From contig NZ_CP091110.1 of assembly GCF_021560175.1 (NCBI RefSeq), positions 3,090,001 through 3,154,000 on the forward strand: a stretch of DNA of 64,000 nucleotides. The letters run 5' to 3'. Source of the stretch: Neobacillus drentensis. Its GTDB lineage: Bacteria; Bacillota; Bacilli; Bacillales; Cytobacillaceae. The position numbers and the translations under genes are program-made. Position 1 is the first letter of the stretch. Each line of letters begins with the position of its first letter. Under the pieces are notes generated by a model. That model was not told the DNA's origin. It did no database searches and saw only the letters and a list, made by a program, of their open reading frames with translations. Shown piece after piece: positions 8,096 through 17,456 of the stretch.

Positions 8096-9673
8096 ATGAA
8101 CAAAATAAAGGCAGCTTTATTAATTTATAGTTTAATCCTAGCTATTTTTACTGGACTACTTATTTCTCAAAACAACAAGGCAAGAAAGATAAATCAAGAA
8201 AATTCCACTAGTAAACCATACAGTTTACCAACACCTGCCAAAGGAAATGAATACCGGCCTGAATACCACTTTTCTGTTCCTGACAAATGGAAAAATGATC
8301 CGCAGAGGCCGATCTTTTTTGGGGGGGAGTATCATTACTATTACCTTTACAACAAAGACTATCCTGTTGGAAATGGGACGGAATGGCGGCAAGCAACGTC
8401 TAAAGATTTATTGCACTGGACGGACAAAGGGATTGCCATCCCTAAATATAAAAACAAAAATGGAGACCCGTGGTCAGGGTCTGCTGTTGTCGATTGGGAA
8501 AATACAGCGGGATTTGGTCGCGGCGCGATTGTTGCGATTGTCACACAGCCTTCTGCCAATGGCGGAAAGCAGGAACAATTTCTCTGGTACAGCAGAAATA
8601 ACGGAAAAACGTTTACCTCTTATAGCGATATCCCGATTATGCCCAATCCGGGTACAAAGGATTTTAGAGATCCGAAAATTAGCTGGGACAGCAGCCATCA
8701 AAAATGGATCATGGTCCTAGCAGAAGGAGGAAAAATAGGGTTTTATGAGTCAGACAACTTAAAAAACTGGCATTATCTCAGCAGTTTCTTTACGGAAAAG
8801 ATCGGAACCCTGGAATGCCCGGATTTTTACTTGATGCGGGCAAATGACGGAACATTAAAATGGGTGCTTGGCGTTAGCGCAAACGGAAAAGAAATTGGCA
8901 AGCCAAATACCTATGCCTATTGGACGGGAAGTTTTAACGGATTGGAATTTTCTCCTGATCAATTTGAACCCAAATGGTTAGATTTCGGTTTTGACTGGTA
9001 CGGAGGGGTCACATTTGAAGATGGAAAAGAGAGCGCCCCATTTAAAAGGCGCTATGCACTCGCTTGGATGAATAAATGGGATTACGCCAACAACACCCCG
9101 ACAATGAAAGAAGGTTTCAACGGGATGGATTCGATTGTTCGAGAAATCGAACTAAACTCTACGGGCAGCAACGAATACGCTTTAACCTCCAAGCCAATAG
9201 AAGCGATCAATGATTTAGTAAATGCAAAAGAGTATATAAAGCAAATGAAAGTAAACGGCTCAAAAACGATCAACCTTACAGGTGATGTCTATCAACTTGA
9301 AACAGATATTTCGTGGTCAAATCTAAAAAATGTAGGGATCAGGCTGAGAGAATCAGCCGACAAAAGCAGGCACGTGGACGTAGGTATTTTTGTAGAGCAA
9401 TACTATTCTTATGTCAATCGAGCGGATACAGGTCACCCTGATAAAAGTCATCAGTATTTGGAAAGCCAGGCTCCATTTGACGTTAGTAAAAAGAACGTTC
9501 ATTTAAAGATTCTTGTGGATCGATCAAGTGTTGAAGTTTTTGTGGATGATGGAGAGGTCGTTCATTCCAATTTAATCTTCCCAAAACCGACGGACCAGGG
9601 CATCACTCTCTTCTCAGAGGGAGGGACAGCGGTATTTAAAGATTTGATGATTAAACATTTGAAGGAATCCTAG
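8096..9673 (+). CDS. levB: GH32 levanase, LevB-like endolevanase
   Basis: The 525-residue glycoside hydrolase of family GH32 has a hydrophobic N-terminal segment (about residues 5-24) that could be a signal anchor or uncleaved signal. The five-bladed propeller domain carries the nucleophile Asp68 in 'WKNDPQ' (usual form WMNDPNG), 'WSGSAV', the stabiliser Asp192 in 'FRDPKI' and the acid/base Glu240 in 'ECPDFY'. A C-terminal beta-sandwich follows from about residue 370 ('VDRSSVEVFVDDGEV'). Its position directly behind the levansucrase gene matches B. subtilis sacB-levB, where LevB cuts levan internally. Hydrolysis of levan made by the upstream enzyme is the likely role; exo-levanase or inulinase activity cannot be excluded. 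The weak site GGTGAT precedes the start. Confidence 0.85.
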   Translation: MNKIKAALLIYSLILAIFTGLLISQNNKARKINQENSTSKPYSLPTPAKGNEYRPEYHFSVPDKWKNDPQRPIFFGGEYHYYYLYNKDYPVGNGTEWRQATSKDLLHWTDKGIAIPKYKNKNGDPWSGSAVVDWENTAGFGRGAIVAIVTQPSANGGKQEQFLWYSRNNGKTFTSYSDIPIMPNPGTKDFRDPKISWDSSHQKWIMVLAEGGKIGFYESDNLKNWHYLSSFFTEKIGTLECPDFYLMRANDGTLKWVLGVSANGKEIGKPNTYAYWTGSFNGLEFSPDQFEPKWLDFGFDWYGGVTFEDGKESAPFKRRYALAWMNKWDYANNTPTMKEGFNGMDSIVREIELNSTGSNEYALTSKPIEAINDLVNAKEYIKQMKVNGSKTINLTGDVYQLETDISWSNLKNVGIRLRESADKSRHVDVGIFVEQYYSYVNRADTGHPDKSHQYLESQAPFDVSKKNVHLKILVDRSSVEVFVDDGEVVHSNLIFPKPTDQGITLFSEGGTAVFKDLMIKHLKES

Positions 9674-9738
9674 CAAAAATAGATTTGCAAATGGTTTACG
9701 GTGTCAAGAATTTACGTATCAAGAATGTAATCGAAAGT

Positions 9739-9793
9739 AAAGAACTGGCCCTAAAAAGGGATCATTATCCCTGATTAGAGCCAGTTCTTTTTA
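9739..9793 (+). terminator. Terminator after the levanase gene
   Basis: AAAGAACTGGC (9739-9749) pairs with GCCAGTTCTTT (9780-9790), followed by T residues. A smaller internal AGGGAT/ATCCCT hairpin sits in the loop. Confidence 0.8.
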
Positions 9794-9919
9794 TGCTGTA
9801 AATTTACATTTCGGAATAAAGCTAATTCATCCAGCTTTAATTGAACAGAATAATTTTTCTTAGGCCTTTTTGGGGGACGATACAGAACCGTCCTCATGGT
9901 TCCTTCTGTAAGAATATTT

Positions 9920-10540
9920 TTAATAGGAGATCCCTACACGTGATTTTATATACTCGCTTGCTATTATCTGTTTAAATGTAAATTCAGCTGTATCCGGTAC
10001 GGATATTTTAGCTCCATCCTCCGGCAAAAAATTTCGCTCTATTCGATAGTTGCCGATCCTTTCTCCATCCGGCAAATACGTAGGACAGACAATCGTCCAT
10101 TCGAGGGTTGATTGTTTGAGTATATCGTATACTTTATGATGTTCTTTCGCAGCACGGGTTGACCTCTGCCTTGATTCACCTGATTGATAACGCAGAGAGT
10201 TTGGCATTGTTCTACTTTGAAGAATACCCGCCGTTCCGATCGTTATGATTCGTTTTATTCGTTCGTTTTCCATTGCTTCGATTATAAGTGGCATACTATC
10301 TGATAGAGTGGTTGTGCCATCCGTATTTAGTGCACTAATCACAGCTTCAATCCCACTCATGGCACGTATGATATGATCTTTATTTAAAACATTCCCTTGC
10401 ATAATGGTTAAATTTTTATGAGTTATTTGGACCTTCTCTGGAGTACGAACTAATACCGTAACATGATGCCTGTCATGAAGGGCATAAGTCACGAGATGTC
10501 TTCCAACTCGTCCCGTTGCACCTAAAATTAAAATATTCAT
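9920..10540 (-). CDS. NAD(P)-binding Rossmann protein (NmrA/SDR-like)
   Basis: The 206-residue protein opens with a textbook dinucleotide-binding loop 'ILGATGRVGRHL' (residues 4-15), followed by 'VTVLVRTPEK' and 'AVISALNTDG'. This places it in the atypical short-chain dehydrogenase group (NAD(P)H-binding, PF13460-type). No catalytic Tyr-x-x-x-Lys is obvious, and members often act as redox-linked regulators or flavin/quinone reductases. There is no signal peptide, so it is cytoplasmic. The start has GGAG (minus strand) about eight bases upstream. It is divergent from a second, unrelated-in-detail Rossmann protein gene at 10829. Substrate unknown. Confidence 0.8.
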   Translation of the reverse strand: MNILILGATGRVGRHLVTYALHDRHHVTVLVRTPEKVQITHKNLTIMQGNVLNKDHIIRAMSGIEAVISALNTDGTTTLSDSMPLIIEAMENERIKRIITIGTAGILQSRTMPNSLRYQSGESRQRSTRAAKEHHKVYDILKQSTLEWTIVCPTYLPDGERIGNYRIERNFLPEDGAKISVPDTAEFTFKQIIASEYIKSRVGISY

Positions 10541-10828
10541 ATGAATTGGCTCCTTTTGTAATGATTGTATTTTACTATAAAAATAACCTTATTGTCTTAA
10601 TCAACGAATGGGGAAGTTAGCGGGAGAAAGAAAACCTTTTCCTTTCTAGTTTTAAATAGATTGAAATTAGTATATAAAAGATGAAGAGTAATAGACTTTC
10701 TATAACGGGGGCGATTGTTCAATACGTGCAGTCGCTTTCCTTGTTCCGCTAGGTGGTTTCGTTGAATAATTACCCCAGCCTCAGAATAATAAAATAGAAG
10801 GAAATCAATAAAACGGGAGTGTTGTATC

Positions 10829-11590
10829 TTGAAAGTACTGGTCACTGGTTCGTCAGGACAACTAGGTTCCACTTTGCTTAAGCAGCTAAACGGTTCTGAT
10901 TATCAAGTTAAACTAACTTCTAGAAGAAAACCCGAAGGAATCGAACATTTGGAGTGGGTTTATAGCGATTTATCAACTGGAGAAGGCATAGAAGAAGCAA
11001 TTAAAGATATAGATGTTATCATTCACGCCGCAACTAGTCCAATTAAAAATTCAAAGATCGTCGAGGTTTCAGGTTTTAAGGAGTTTATAGGGAAGTTGCA
11101 TCACATAAAACATTTTCTTTACCCGTCCATTGTTGGGATCGATGAAATACCATTTAACTATTATCAACAAAAATATAAAGCAGAAAATTTGTTGAAAAAT
11201 AGTTCCATTCCTCACACCATCGTCCGTGCCACCCAATTCCACCATTTTGTAGAAAAGATTTTTATATCGAAACCTCTATTTAAAAGATATATTGTCCCAG
11301 GAAACATTCCCTTTCAAAGTGTGGATGTTAGTGAATTTGCCAATCATCTAATTGGATTAGTGGAAAAAGATCCACAAGGAAGAGCGGAAGATTTTGCTGG
11401 TCCAGATATTATGACTTTAAGAGAAATGGCTGAACTGAAAATCAATATAAATCATGAACCAAATAAAGTTTTAAACATTTCTTTACCAGGAAAACTGTAC
11501 AAATCTTTCTCTGACGGGAAAAATACTAATCCTATCCGAAAAATGGGGAAGATTACATTCGAGGAATATCTACTTAATAAGAGGGTTTAA
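10829..11590 (+). CDS. NmrA-like NAD(P)-binding protein
   Basis: The 253-residue protein has the glycine motif 'VTGSSGQLGSTLL' at residues 4-16 and follows the layout of NmrA / SDR-a proteins ('DVIIHAATSP', 'FLYPSIVGIDEIPFNYYQQK', 'IVRATQFHHFVEK'). Tyr and Lys in 'YYQQKYKAENLL' sit where extended SDRs keep their catalytic Tyr-x-x-x-Lys. Similar proteins are annotated as quinone or nucleoside-sugar oxidoreductases; I cannot assign a substrate. It starts with TTG behind CGGGAG; no better in-frame ATG is near. It is followed after 25 bases by the alkylsulfatase gene, with which it may be co-transcribed. Confidence 0.8.
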   Translation: MKVLVTGSSGQLGSTLLKQLNGSDYQVKLTSRRKPEGIEHLEWVYSDLSTGEGIEEAIKDIDVIIHAATSPIKNSKIVEVSGFKEFIGKLHHIKHFLYPSIVGIDEIPFNYYQQKYKAENLLKNSSIPHTIVRATQFHHFVEKIFISKPLFKRYIVPGNIPFQSVDVSEFANHLIGLVEKDPQGRAEDFAGPDIMTLREMAELKININHEPNKVLNISLPGKLYKSFSDGKNTNPIRKMGKITFEEYLLNKRV

Positions 11591-11615
11591 AGATATTTTA
11601 AGGGGAGGTGTAGGA

Positions 11616-13562
11616 ATGGCCTTATCTGAAAATGACAATAAGCTAGATGATACCAGAAAGCCAGCAACATCTAAGACTAGTTGGGTTAATAAGGTTTTTT
11701 ATAGGGAAATTGATTGGGGAATTTTAAAAAGGGAACAAGCGTTAGTAAAGGAAAATCTCCTGGAAAATGTTCCTTTGCCAGTTATTCAAGGAAAACCTAC
11801 TCATTCTCCTGTTTGGGATTTAAGTAAATATGCTTTTTTGTTAAATGAACAAACACCTGATACGGTTCATCCAAAGCTATGGGAACAAGCCAAATTAAAC
11901 CTTCATACAGGATTATATAGAATCACAGACAATATTTATCAGATAAGAGGATTTGACATCGCCAATATTAGCTTTATCAAGGGGAGGACAGGGTGGATTG
12001 TCATTGATTGTTTAACTAGTAAGGAAACCGCACAAGCTGCCATCCAATTCATGCAGTCATATACAGGTGATTTTTCAATCAGTGCGATCATTATCACCCA
12101 TTCACATGCAGATCATTACGGCGGCATTTCAGGTATATTAGAAAACGTTCACGAAGAATCCGTAAAGGTGTATGCTCCAGAGGGTTTAATGAGGGCCGTC
12201 ATAGAAGAGAATATTACTGCAGGGGTCGCTATGAATAGACGTGGTATATTTATGTTCGGGCTGCACCTGCCAACTGATGCTAAAGGACAGATCGATGATG
12301 GTCTCGGTAAAACGATATCTACCGGAAATGTGACGTTGACTGGTACTATCGAAGAAATTTCTCCAGCTAGTCCATTACCCTATGAAGAAAAGATTATTGA
12401 TGGAGTTCCTTTACAGTTTCAACTTACTCCAAATACAGAAGCTCCTGCAGAAATGAATATTTATATTCCAAGTGAAAAGTCCTTATGTATTGCAGAAAAC
12501 GCCTCTGTAACGATGCATAATTTATATACATTAAGAGGTGCACAAGTTCGTGATCCTGTGGCCTGGGCATTCTATTTGCAGAAAGCCATTGATCTATTTG
12601 GGAATGAGCTAAGCAGTATATTTGGTGCACACAACTGGGCACGTTTTGGTCGTGCAACATGTATCCAATACTTAGAAAAACAAAGGGATGTCTATCAATA
12701 TATCCACGATCAAACGTTGCGATTGATTAATCAGGGATTTACTTTGGAAGAGGTTGGGAAATTGGTGAAGCTGCCCAGGAGCCTAAGCGACGAATGGTAT
12801 AACAGTTCATTTTACGGGACAGCCAATCACAATTCGAAGGCGGTCTATCAAAGATACATGGGTTGGTATAATGGAAATCCAATCGATTTGAATAAGCTCC
12901 TCCCAGAGGAATCTGCTCGAAAATACGTGGAATACATGGGGGGAGAGGAAGCGATTCTTGAAAAAGCAAAAAAGTCTTATCAGAATGGTGAATATCAATG
13001 GACAGCAGAAGTACTAAAACATGTGATTTATTCTAATCCAACCCATGAAGAAGCGAAGTTGTTATGTGCCGATGCACTAGAACAATTAGGGTATGTTGCA
13101 GAATCAGGGCCATGGAGAAATGAGTATTTGATGGGCGCACAAGAGCTGCGCTTTGGGAAAAGACTTATTCCGATATCGACAAGAACAAAAGAGGTTTTCG
13201 ATGGTCTACCTCTCCCCAGTATTTTGAATCTATTAAGCATTCGGATTGATGGTCCGTTAGCAGGGGATTTGGATTACAAACTAAACTTTGTGATTCCTGA
13301 CCGTAATGAAAGGGCGTCAACGGAAATAAAACGTGGAATTTTCAGATATTTGAAGGATGATCTCTTCACAGGTGCAGAGGTAACGGTCACAATGTGGAAA
13401 GAAACATTATACAATCTAGTCACAACTAATCATCTTACCAATCATTCCATTATTATCATCCAAGGAGATAAACAGATATGGCAGTCTTTCTTGGGAGTCA
13501 TAGATAAAATAGACCCTAATTTTAATATTATGACGCCGAGGGATTCAAAGGCGGAAGTATAA
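11616..13562 (+). CDS. Alkylsulfatase, metallo-beta-lactamase fold (SdsA1/BDS1-like)
   Basis: The 648-residue enzyme has the zinc-binding motif 'THSHADHYGG' (His162, His164, Asp166, His167) of the metallo-beta-lactamase fold. A dimerisation helix region and a C-terminal sterol-carrier-like domain ('DYKLNFVIPDRNERASTEIKRG', from about residue 525) complete the architecture of linear and secondary alkylsulfatases. These hydrolyse sulfate esters such as dodecyl sulfate to alcohol and sulfate. The Pseudomonas enzymes are exported, but no signal peptide is visible here: the N terminus is hydrophilic, so the enzyme is probably cytoplasmic. The site GGGGAGGTG precedes the start. Read together with the upstream NmrA-like gene it may form a two-gene operon. 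Substrate range is inferred from family only. Confidence 0.88.
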   Translation: MALSENDNKLDDTRKPATSKTSWVNKVFYREIDWGILKREQALVKENLLENVPLPVIQGKPTHSPVWDLSKYAFLLNEQTPDTVHPKLWEQAKLNLHTGLYRITDNIYQIRGFDIANISFIKGRTGWIVIDCLTSKETAQAAIQFMQSYTGDFSISAIIITHSHADHYGGISGILENVHEESVKVYAPEGLMRAVIEENITAGVAMNRRGIFMFGLHLPTDAKGQIDDGLGKTISTGNVTLTGTIEEISPASPLPYEEKIIDGVPLQFQLTPNTEAPAEMNIYIPSEKSLCIAENASVTMHNLYTLRGAQVRDPVAWAFYLQKAIDLFGNELSSIFGAHNWARFGRATCIQYLEKQRDVYQYIHDQTLRLINQGFTLEEVGKLVKLPRSLSDEWYNSSFYGTANHNSKAVYQRYMGWYNGNPIDLNKLLPEESARKYVEYMGGEEAILEKAKKSYQNGEYQWTAEVLKHVIYSNPTHEEAKLLCADALEQLGYVAESGPWRNEYLMGAQELRFGKRLIPISTRTKEVFDGLPLPSILNLLSIRIDGPLAGDLDYKLNFVIPDRNERASTEIKRGIFRYLKDDLFTGAEVTVTMWKETLYNLVTTNHLTNHSIIIIQGDKQIWQSFLGVIDKIDPNFNIMTPRDSKAEV

Positions 13563-13567
13563 AGTGC

Positions 13568-13604
13568 GCAGGTTCTCGATCATGAGTCCTGCATATTTTT
13601 TTTC
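13568..13604 (+). terminator. Terminator after the alkylsulfatase gene
   Basis: The inverted repeat GCAGGTTCTC / GAGTCCTGC is followed by a long T run. It separates the sulfatase unit from the germination operon. Confidence 0.75.
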
Positions 13605-13653
13605 TTCTAAGAAATACTAACCTATCAATACCAATTGAACCCAGGTGATGAAA

Positions 13654-15138
13654 ATGACCGGTAAAAGTGACATTTCAAGTGTTCTAGGTAACAATATAAA
13701 TGCTATAAAGAAGATCTTGGGGGAGAGTTCTGATTTACAAATAAGAAATATTACCTTGAAGGGTCAAGATAAGAAAGCAGCCATGTTGTTCATTGATGGG
13801 ATTGTAGACTCGGATGGGATTCAGGAGTACATAATTGAACCGTTATTAACATATCAATTTCCCTTTTTCCAATCAGATGAAGAACTGCTTTCTTTTGTGG
13901 AAACAGCGGTTATTCAAGCAAAAAATGTTAAACGAGTAGAAAATATAAATCTTGGTTCAACTGAGTTACTTACAGGAAAAACGCTGCTCATATTAGAAGG
14001 ATGCAGCACATTCCTTTCAACAGATACGACTAAATGGAACGGTCGCAGTATAGAAAGTCCTAAAGGACAACGTGTTGCAAAAGGTCCTGATCAAGGTTTC
14101 AATGAAAATAGGAGTACTAACATCTCACTTGTCCGAAAAATAATAAAAAATACGAATGTCAGAGTCACGACCAAACAATATGGAACCAAAACCCATACAG
14201 ATATCTCTGTGATGTATTTGGAAAACGTGGTGGATCAACAAGTTCTTCAAACCATCTATGACCGCCTTGACAGCCTTCATTTGGACGCCGTGCTGGAAGC
14301 AAATTATATCGAGGCGGTACTTACGAAGGAGTCTATGTCTTTTTTTCCGCTCGTACTCAATACAGATCGGCCTGATGTAGTCGCTGCAGAAATACTGGAA
14401 GGCAAAATCGCCATCTTTATAGATGGTTCTCCATATGTACTGATTGCCCCTGCTGTGTTTATTCAATTTTTCCAAACACCAGAGGACTATTACTTTAGTA
14501 ATACAGGTTTCATTAATACAAGATTAATTCGTTTTTGTTTATATCTTGTTTCCTTGCATCTTCCGGGTTTCTATGTAGCTTTTATGACCTATCATGCAAA
14601 CCTTTTGCCAGTCAAACTGTTAGTGGGATTTGTTTCACAGCGGGAGTTGGTACCATTTCCAACGTCGTTAGAAGTAACTCTATTAATTATTGTACTTATT
14701 GCGATAAACGAAAGTTCCACAAGATTACAACAAAACATTGCCGTAACCATTTCCATATTTGGTGGTATCATTTTAGGGCAGTCCGCAATAGAAGCGCAAT
14801 TAGTGGCACCTGCCAGTTTAGTGATTGTGTGCCTTACCTATATTTTATTAAGTGTTATTCCCATTTACCAATTGCGCATAACAGGAGCAAATATCATTCT
14901 TTGTTTTGTTGTGGCAGGTGCGACCCTCGGCTTATACGGTATTGCTCTCTTGTCATTATTATTATTGGTTCATATAAGCTCACTGCGAAGCTTTGGAGTG
15001 CCTTATTTATCTCCTTTTGCTCCTTTTGTTGCACATGACCTAAAAGACAGTGCCATTCAGATATCACTAGTGGAAATGACAAATGATGAATCTCATTTTA
15101 TGTCAGAAGAAACGATGGAAGAGACAAATGAAAAGTAA
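13654..15138 (+). CDS. Spore germination protein, GerA family A subunit
   Basis: This is the A subunit of a GerA-type nutrient receptor of the spore inner membrane. I place the start at the ATG at 13654 because AGGTGA (13643-13648) then lies five bases upstream; earlier in-frame GTG and ATG codons overlap that site. The roughly 494-residue product has a soluble N-terminal domain ('GIVDSDGIQEYIIEPLL', 'GKTLLILEGCSTFLSTDTTKW') and a membrane C-terminal half with the conserved 'PEDYYFSNTGF' and 'REGVPFP'-like block, here 'QRELVPFPTSLEVTLL', plus several hydrophobic helices. Family members form a ligand-gated ion channel. The C and B subunit genes follow in the common A-C-B order. Nutrient specificity cannot be read from sequence. 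Confidence 0.92.
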   Translation: MTGKSDISSVLGNNINAIKKILGESSDLQIRNITLKGQDKKAAMLFIDGIVDSDGIQEYIIEPLLTYQFPFFQSDEELLSFVETAVIQAKNVKRVENINLGSTELLTGKTLLILEGCSTFLSTDTTKWNGRSIESPKGQRVAKGPDQGFNENRSTNISLVRKIIKNTNVRVTTKQYGTKTHTDISVMYLENVVDQQVLQTIYDRLDSLHLDAVLEANYIEAVLTKESMSFFPLVLNTDRPDVVAAEILEGKIAIFIDGSPYVLIAPAVFIQFFQTPEDYYFSNTGFINTRLIRFCLYLVSLHLPGFYVAFMTYHANLLPVKLLVGFVSQRELVPFPTSLEVTLLIIVLIAINESSTRLQQNIAVTISIFGGIILGQSAIEAQLVAPASLVIVCLTYILLSVIPIYQLRITGANIILCFVVAGATLGLYGIALLSLLLLVHISSLRSFGVPYLSPFAPFVAHDLKDSAIQISLVEMTNDESHFMSEETMEETNEK

Positions 15139-16336
15139 TAACAAGTTCATGCGCAAGCATATGAAGTCAAATATAAATATGGTTTTAGCAATTGGAATCA
15201 TCCTTTCTATCATCGTAAGCAAACAGGCCCAGGACACGTTATTAAATAAACTTAGTGTGGTTTCCGCGATTGGGATTGATAAGAGTAAGGGGGGGTATAT
15301 TGCCAGCCTGCAAATCTATAATCCTGCCTCTAATAGCAAAGAAGGAGCATCAGAAACCGGTGCTTACACATACAGTGCAAAGGGAAGAACCCTCCCTGAA
15401 GCAATGGAGAGTATACAAAATAAAATAGCACGGCCGATCTTCTTAGATAATACGGAGGTAGCAGTAATAGGGGAAGAATTAGCCAAATCTGAAGGCATTT
15501 CTTCTATTTCCGATTACTTTATGCGCGAATCCAATTTACCTGCCAATATCAGGTTTGTTATATCAAAGGGAGTATCAGCCAATAAACTGCTTCAGATCTT
15601 TACCCCCTTACAAAAAATTTCCGGAAGCAGATTTGAAGAAATGCTAATACGGAAACGACTTTCCTGGGGGAAGTTGTCAGACATAACCTCTAATCATATA
15701 AGGGAAAAGGCGGTTCAGAATCGAACAGAATTGACCATTCCTTATATCAGGATGAATGGTTCTTTTTCTAAAGGAACATCGAAGGAAAATATTGAAAAGG
15801 CTACTCCGGAGACGATTCTTTCACTAGATGGATTAGCTGTTTTTCAGAATCAAAAACTCTCGTATTTTCTTTCTTCAGAAGAAAGTAATTTATATGCTTT
15901 AATGCATTCCAAAATTAAAAAATCCTCCATTATAACAAAATGCCAACGACAAAAAGGATATGTAACCTGGAAGGAGGTAAGAAGTAAGCCCGTTATTCGT
16001 ATTAGAGATAAAAAGGGAATTCCCTCCTTTCTTCTCCAGCTACAATTAACAGGTAAGCTTTCTGATGTTTCGTGTAAAATCGATACGTCCAACACGAAAA
16101 ACATTGCTTCCTTGCAACATGAGGCAGAACACGACCTTGAACAACAGATTAATCAGTTGATAGCCAAAACGCAGAATAAAAAAACCGATATAATTGGTTT
16201 CGGCGAAGTCATCTATAGGAAACAGCCAAATAGATGGAACAGGAACAAAAAAGATTGGAATTCCATCTATTCTACGGTAAAAGTTCAGACAAATGTAAGG
16301 ATAAAAGTTTTGGATGTAGGAGACATTTCATCGTAA
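15128..16336 (+). CDS. Spore germination protein, Ger(x)C family, without lipobox
   Basis: This is the C subunit of the GerA-type receptor. The start at 15128 has GGAAGAG four bases upstream and overlaps the A-subunit gene by 11 bases. The roughly 402-residue product shows the family block 'KLSVVSAIGIDK', then 'GRTLPEAMESIQNKIARPIFLDNTEVAVIG', and the C-terminal 'NVRIKVLDVGDI'. Typical members are lipoproteins with a Cys-Trp-Asp-Arg block after the signal peptide. Here the equivalent stretch reads 'IVSKQAQDTLLNKLS', with no cysteine anywhere in the N-terminal 45 residues. The hydrophobic stretch 'MVLAIGIILSIIV' may instead anchor the protein in the membrane. Confidence 0.9.
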   Translation: MKSNNKFMRKHMKSNINMVLAIGIILSIIVSKQAQDTLLNKLSVVSAIGIDKSKGGYIASLQIYNPASNSKEGASETGAYTYSAKGRTLPEAMESIQNKIARPIFLDNTEVAVIGEELAKSEGISSISDYFMRESNLPANIRFVISKGVSANKLLQIFTPLQKISGSRFEEMLIRKRLSWGKLSDITSNHIREKAVQNRTELTIPYIRMNGSFSKGTSKENIEKATPETILSLDGLAVFQNQKLSYFLSSEESNLYALMHSKIKKSSIITKCQRQKGYVTWKEVRSKPVIRIRDKKGIPSFLLQLQLTGKLSDVSCKIDTSNTKNIASLQHEAEHDLEQQINQLIAKTQNKKTDIIGFGEVIYRKQPNRWNRNKKDWNSIYSTVKVQTNVRIKVLDVGDISS

Positions 16337-16370
16337 TGGCAGATAAGTTTTGAAAGGAAGAGATAGATGA

Positions 16371-17456
16371 ATGGTCAAAATAGCAGCGATCGAGCTATTC
16401 ACCTTAATGGTCAACTTTTTGCTCGGAAGTGCGATCGTCGTTGGCTGGAACTTTAGTACAAAACAAGATGTTTGGATCACCATTTTTTTATCATTGGCTA
16501 TGGGGGTAGGATTATTTTATCTCTATATGCTTCTTCATTCTTTGGGGAAATGGAGTAACTTGATTGAGATTTTAGAATTAGGATTTGGAAAATGGCTATC
16601 CAAAATAGTGGGAATCATGTATGGTCTTTATTTTTTATATATTGCAGGTAGAGTGTTAAAGGATTTCTCTTTTTTTATAGGTTCAGTGCTTTTTAACAAT
16701 GTCTCTTTCTGGATCATTTCATTTACTTTTTTGTTTGTGGTGTCTTATTGTTGTTATCTTGGTATTGAAGCGATAGCAAGAAGTTCTTTAATCCTATTTG
16801 TTTTTACTGGTGTGATCGTTTTGGTACTCATTATATTAGGATTTATTTCACCTTTTTTTGAAATTAGCCGCCTAACACCCGTTTTCAGAACAAGCTGGAA
16901 GCAGGTAATGTCTGCTGTTTTCCCAACTGGATTAACCTTTCCATATGGTGAACTCATCGTATTTACCATGTTATTTCCGTTTGTAGATAATAAGAAGCAC
17001 TTACGAAAATACGGCTGGATTTCAATTTGTATCACTGGTGTGCTTCTGTTTTTAGCAGGTGAGATGATCCTCGGCTTGTTAGGTCCTGAAACGGTTACTT
17101 CTTATGTCTTTCCGTTTGTAAAGGCGTTGGAGCTAACCAGCTTATTAGAGACTTTACCACATTTAGAGGTTTTGGCGGTCATTATCAATTTAATAGGGGG
17201 ATTTATTAAAATTTCGGTTTTTATGTGCAGTGGTCTCATGGTCTTTGAAAACTCGTTTCCAAAGATCAAACGAAACCAAATGCTAGTGACCTCAGCAGCC
17301 ATAACGTTCTTTTCGACATTTATATTGTCTAAAAATATCATTCAACACTTATTTATTGGATTAAAGATTGTTCCGCTTTATATGCATATTCCCTTCCAAC
17401 TTCTGATACCTGCCATCTTAGTCTTCATTTTAGCTATAAAAAAATATATCGCCTGA
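16371..17456 (+). CDS. Spore germination protein, GerA family B subunit
   Basis: The 361-residue polytopic membrane protein of the GerAB/ArcD/ProY family (APC superfamily) has about ten hydrophobic helices. Typical blocks are visible, including an N-terminal 'LFTLMVNFLLGSAIVVG' helix and 'FPTGLTFPYGELIVFTML' in the middle. In GerA-type receptors the B subunit binds the germinant. It starts 34 bases after the C-subunit gene, with GGAAG about ten bases upstream of the ATG. The A, C and B genes run the same way and make a complete receptor operon. No terminator is obvious behind it. Confidence 0.92.
   Translation: MVKIAAIELFTLMVNFLLGSAIVVGWNFSTKQDVWITIFLSLAMGVGLFYLYMLLHSLGKWSNLIEILELGFGKWLSKIVGIMYGLYFLYIAGRVLKDFSFFIGSVLFNNVSFWIISFTFLFVVSYCCYLGIEAIARSSLILFVFTGVIVLVLIILGFISPFFEISRLTPVFRTSWKQVMSAVFPTGLTFPYGELIVFTMLFPFVDNKKHLRKYGWISICITGVLLFLAGEMILGLLGPETVTSYVFPFVKALELTSLLETLPHLEVLAVIINLIGGFIKISVFMCSGLMVFENSFPKIKRNQMLVTSAAITFFSTFILSKNIIQHLFIGLKIVPLYMHIPFQLLIPAILVFILAIKKYIA

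Noticed and set aside
8247-8720. 157-codon frame inside the levanase gene
   Set aside because: Out-of-frame shadow of a clear GH32 gene with intact catalytic residues.
10597-10872. Minus-strand frame between the two NmrA-like genes
   Set aside because: Overlaps the true start of the plus-strand gene and lies in promoter DNA; no ribosome site.
14125-15038. Long alternative frames inside the GerA A-subunit gene
   Set aside because: Shadow frames; the GerA frame has all family blocks and a good start.
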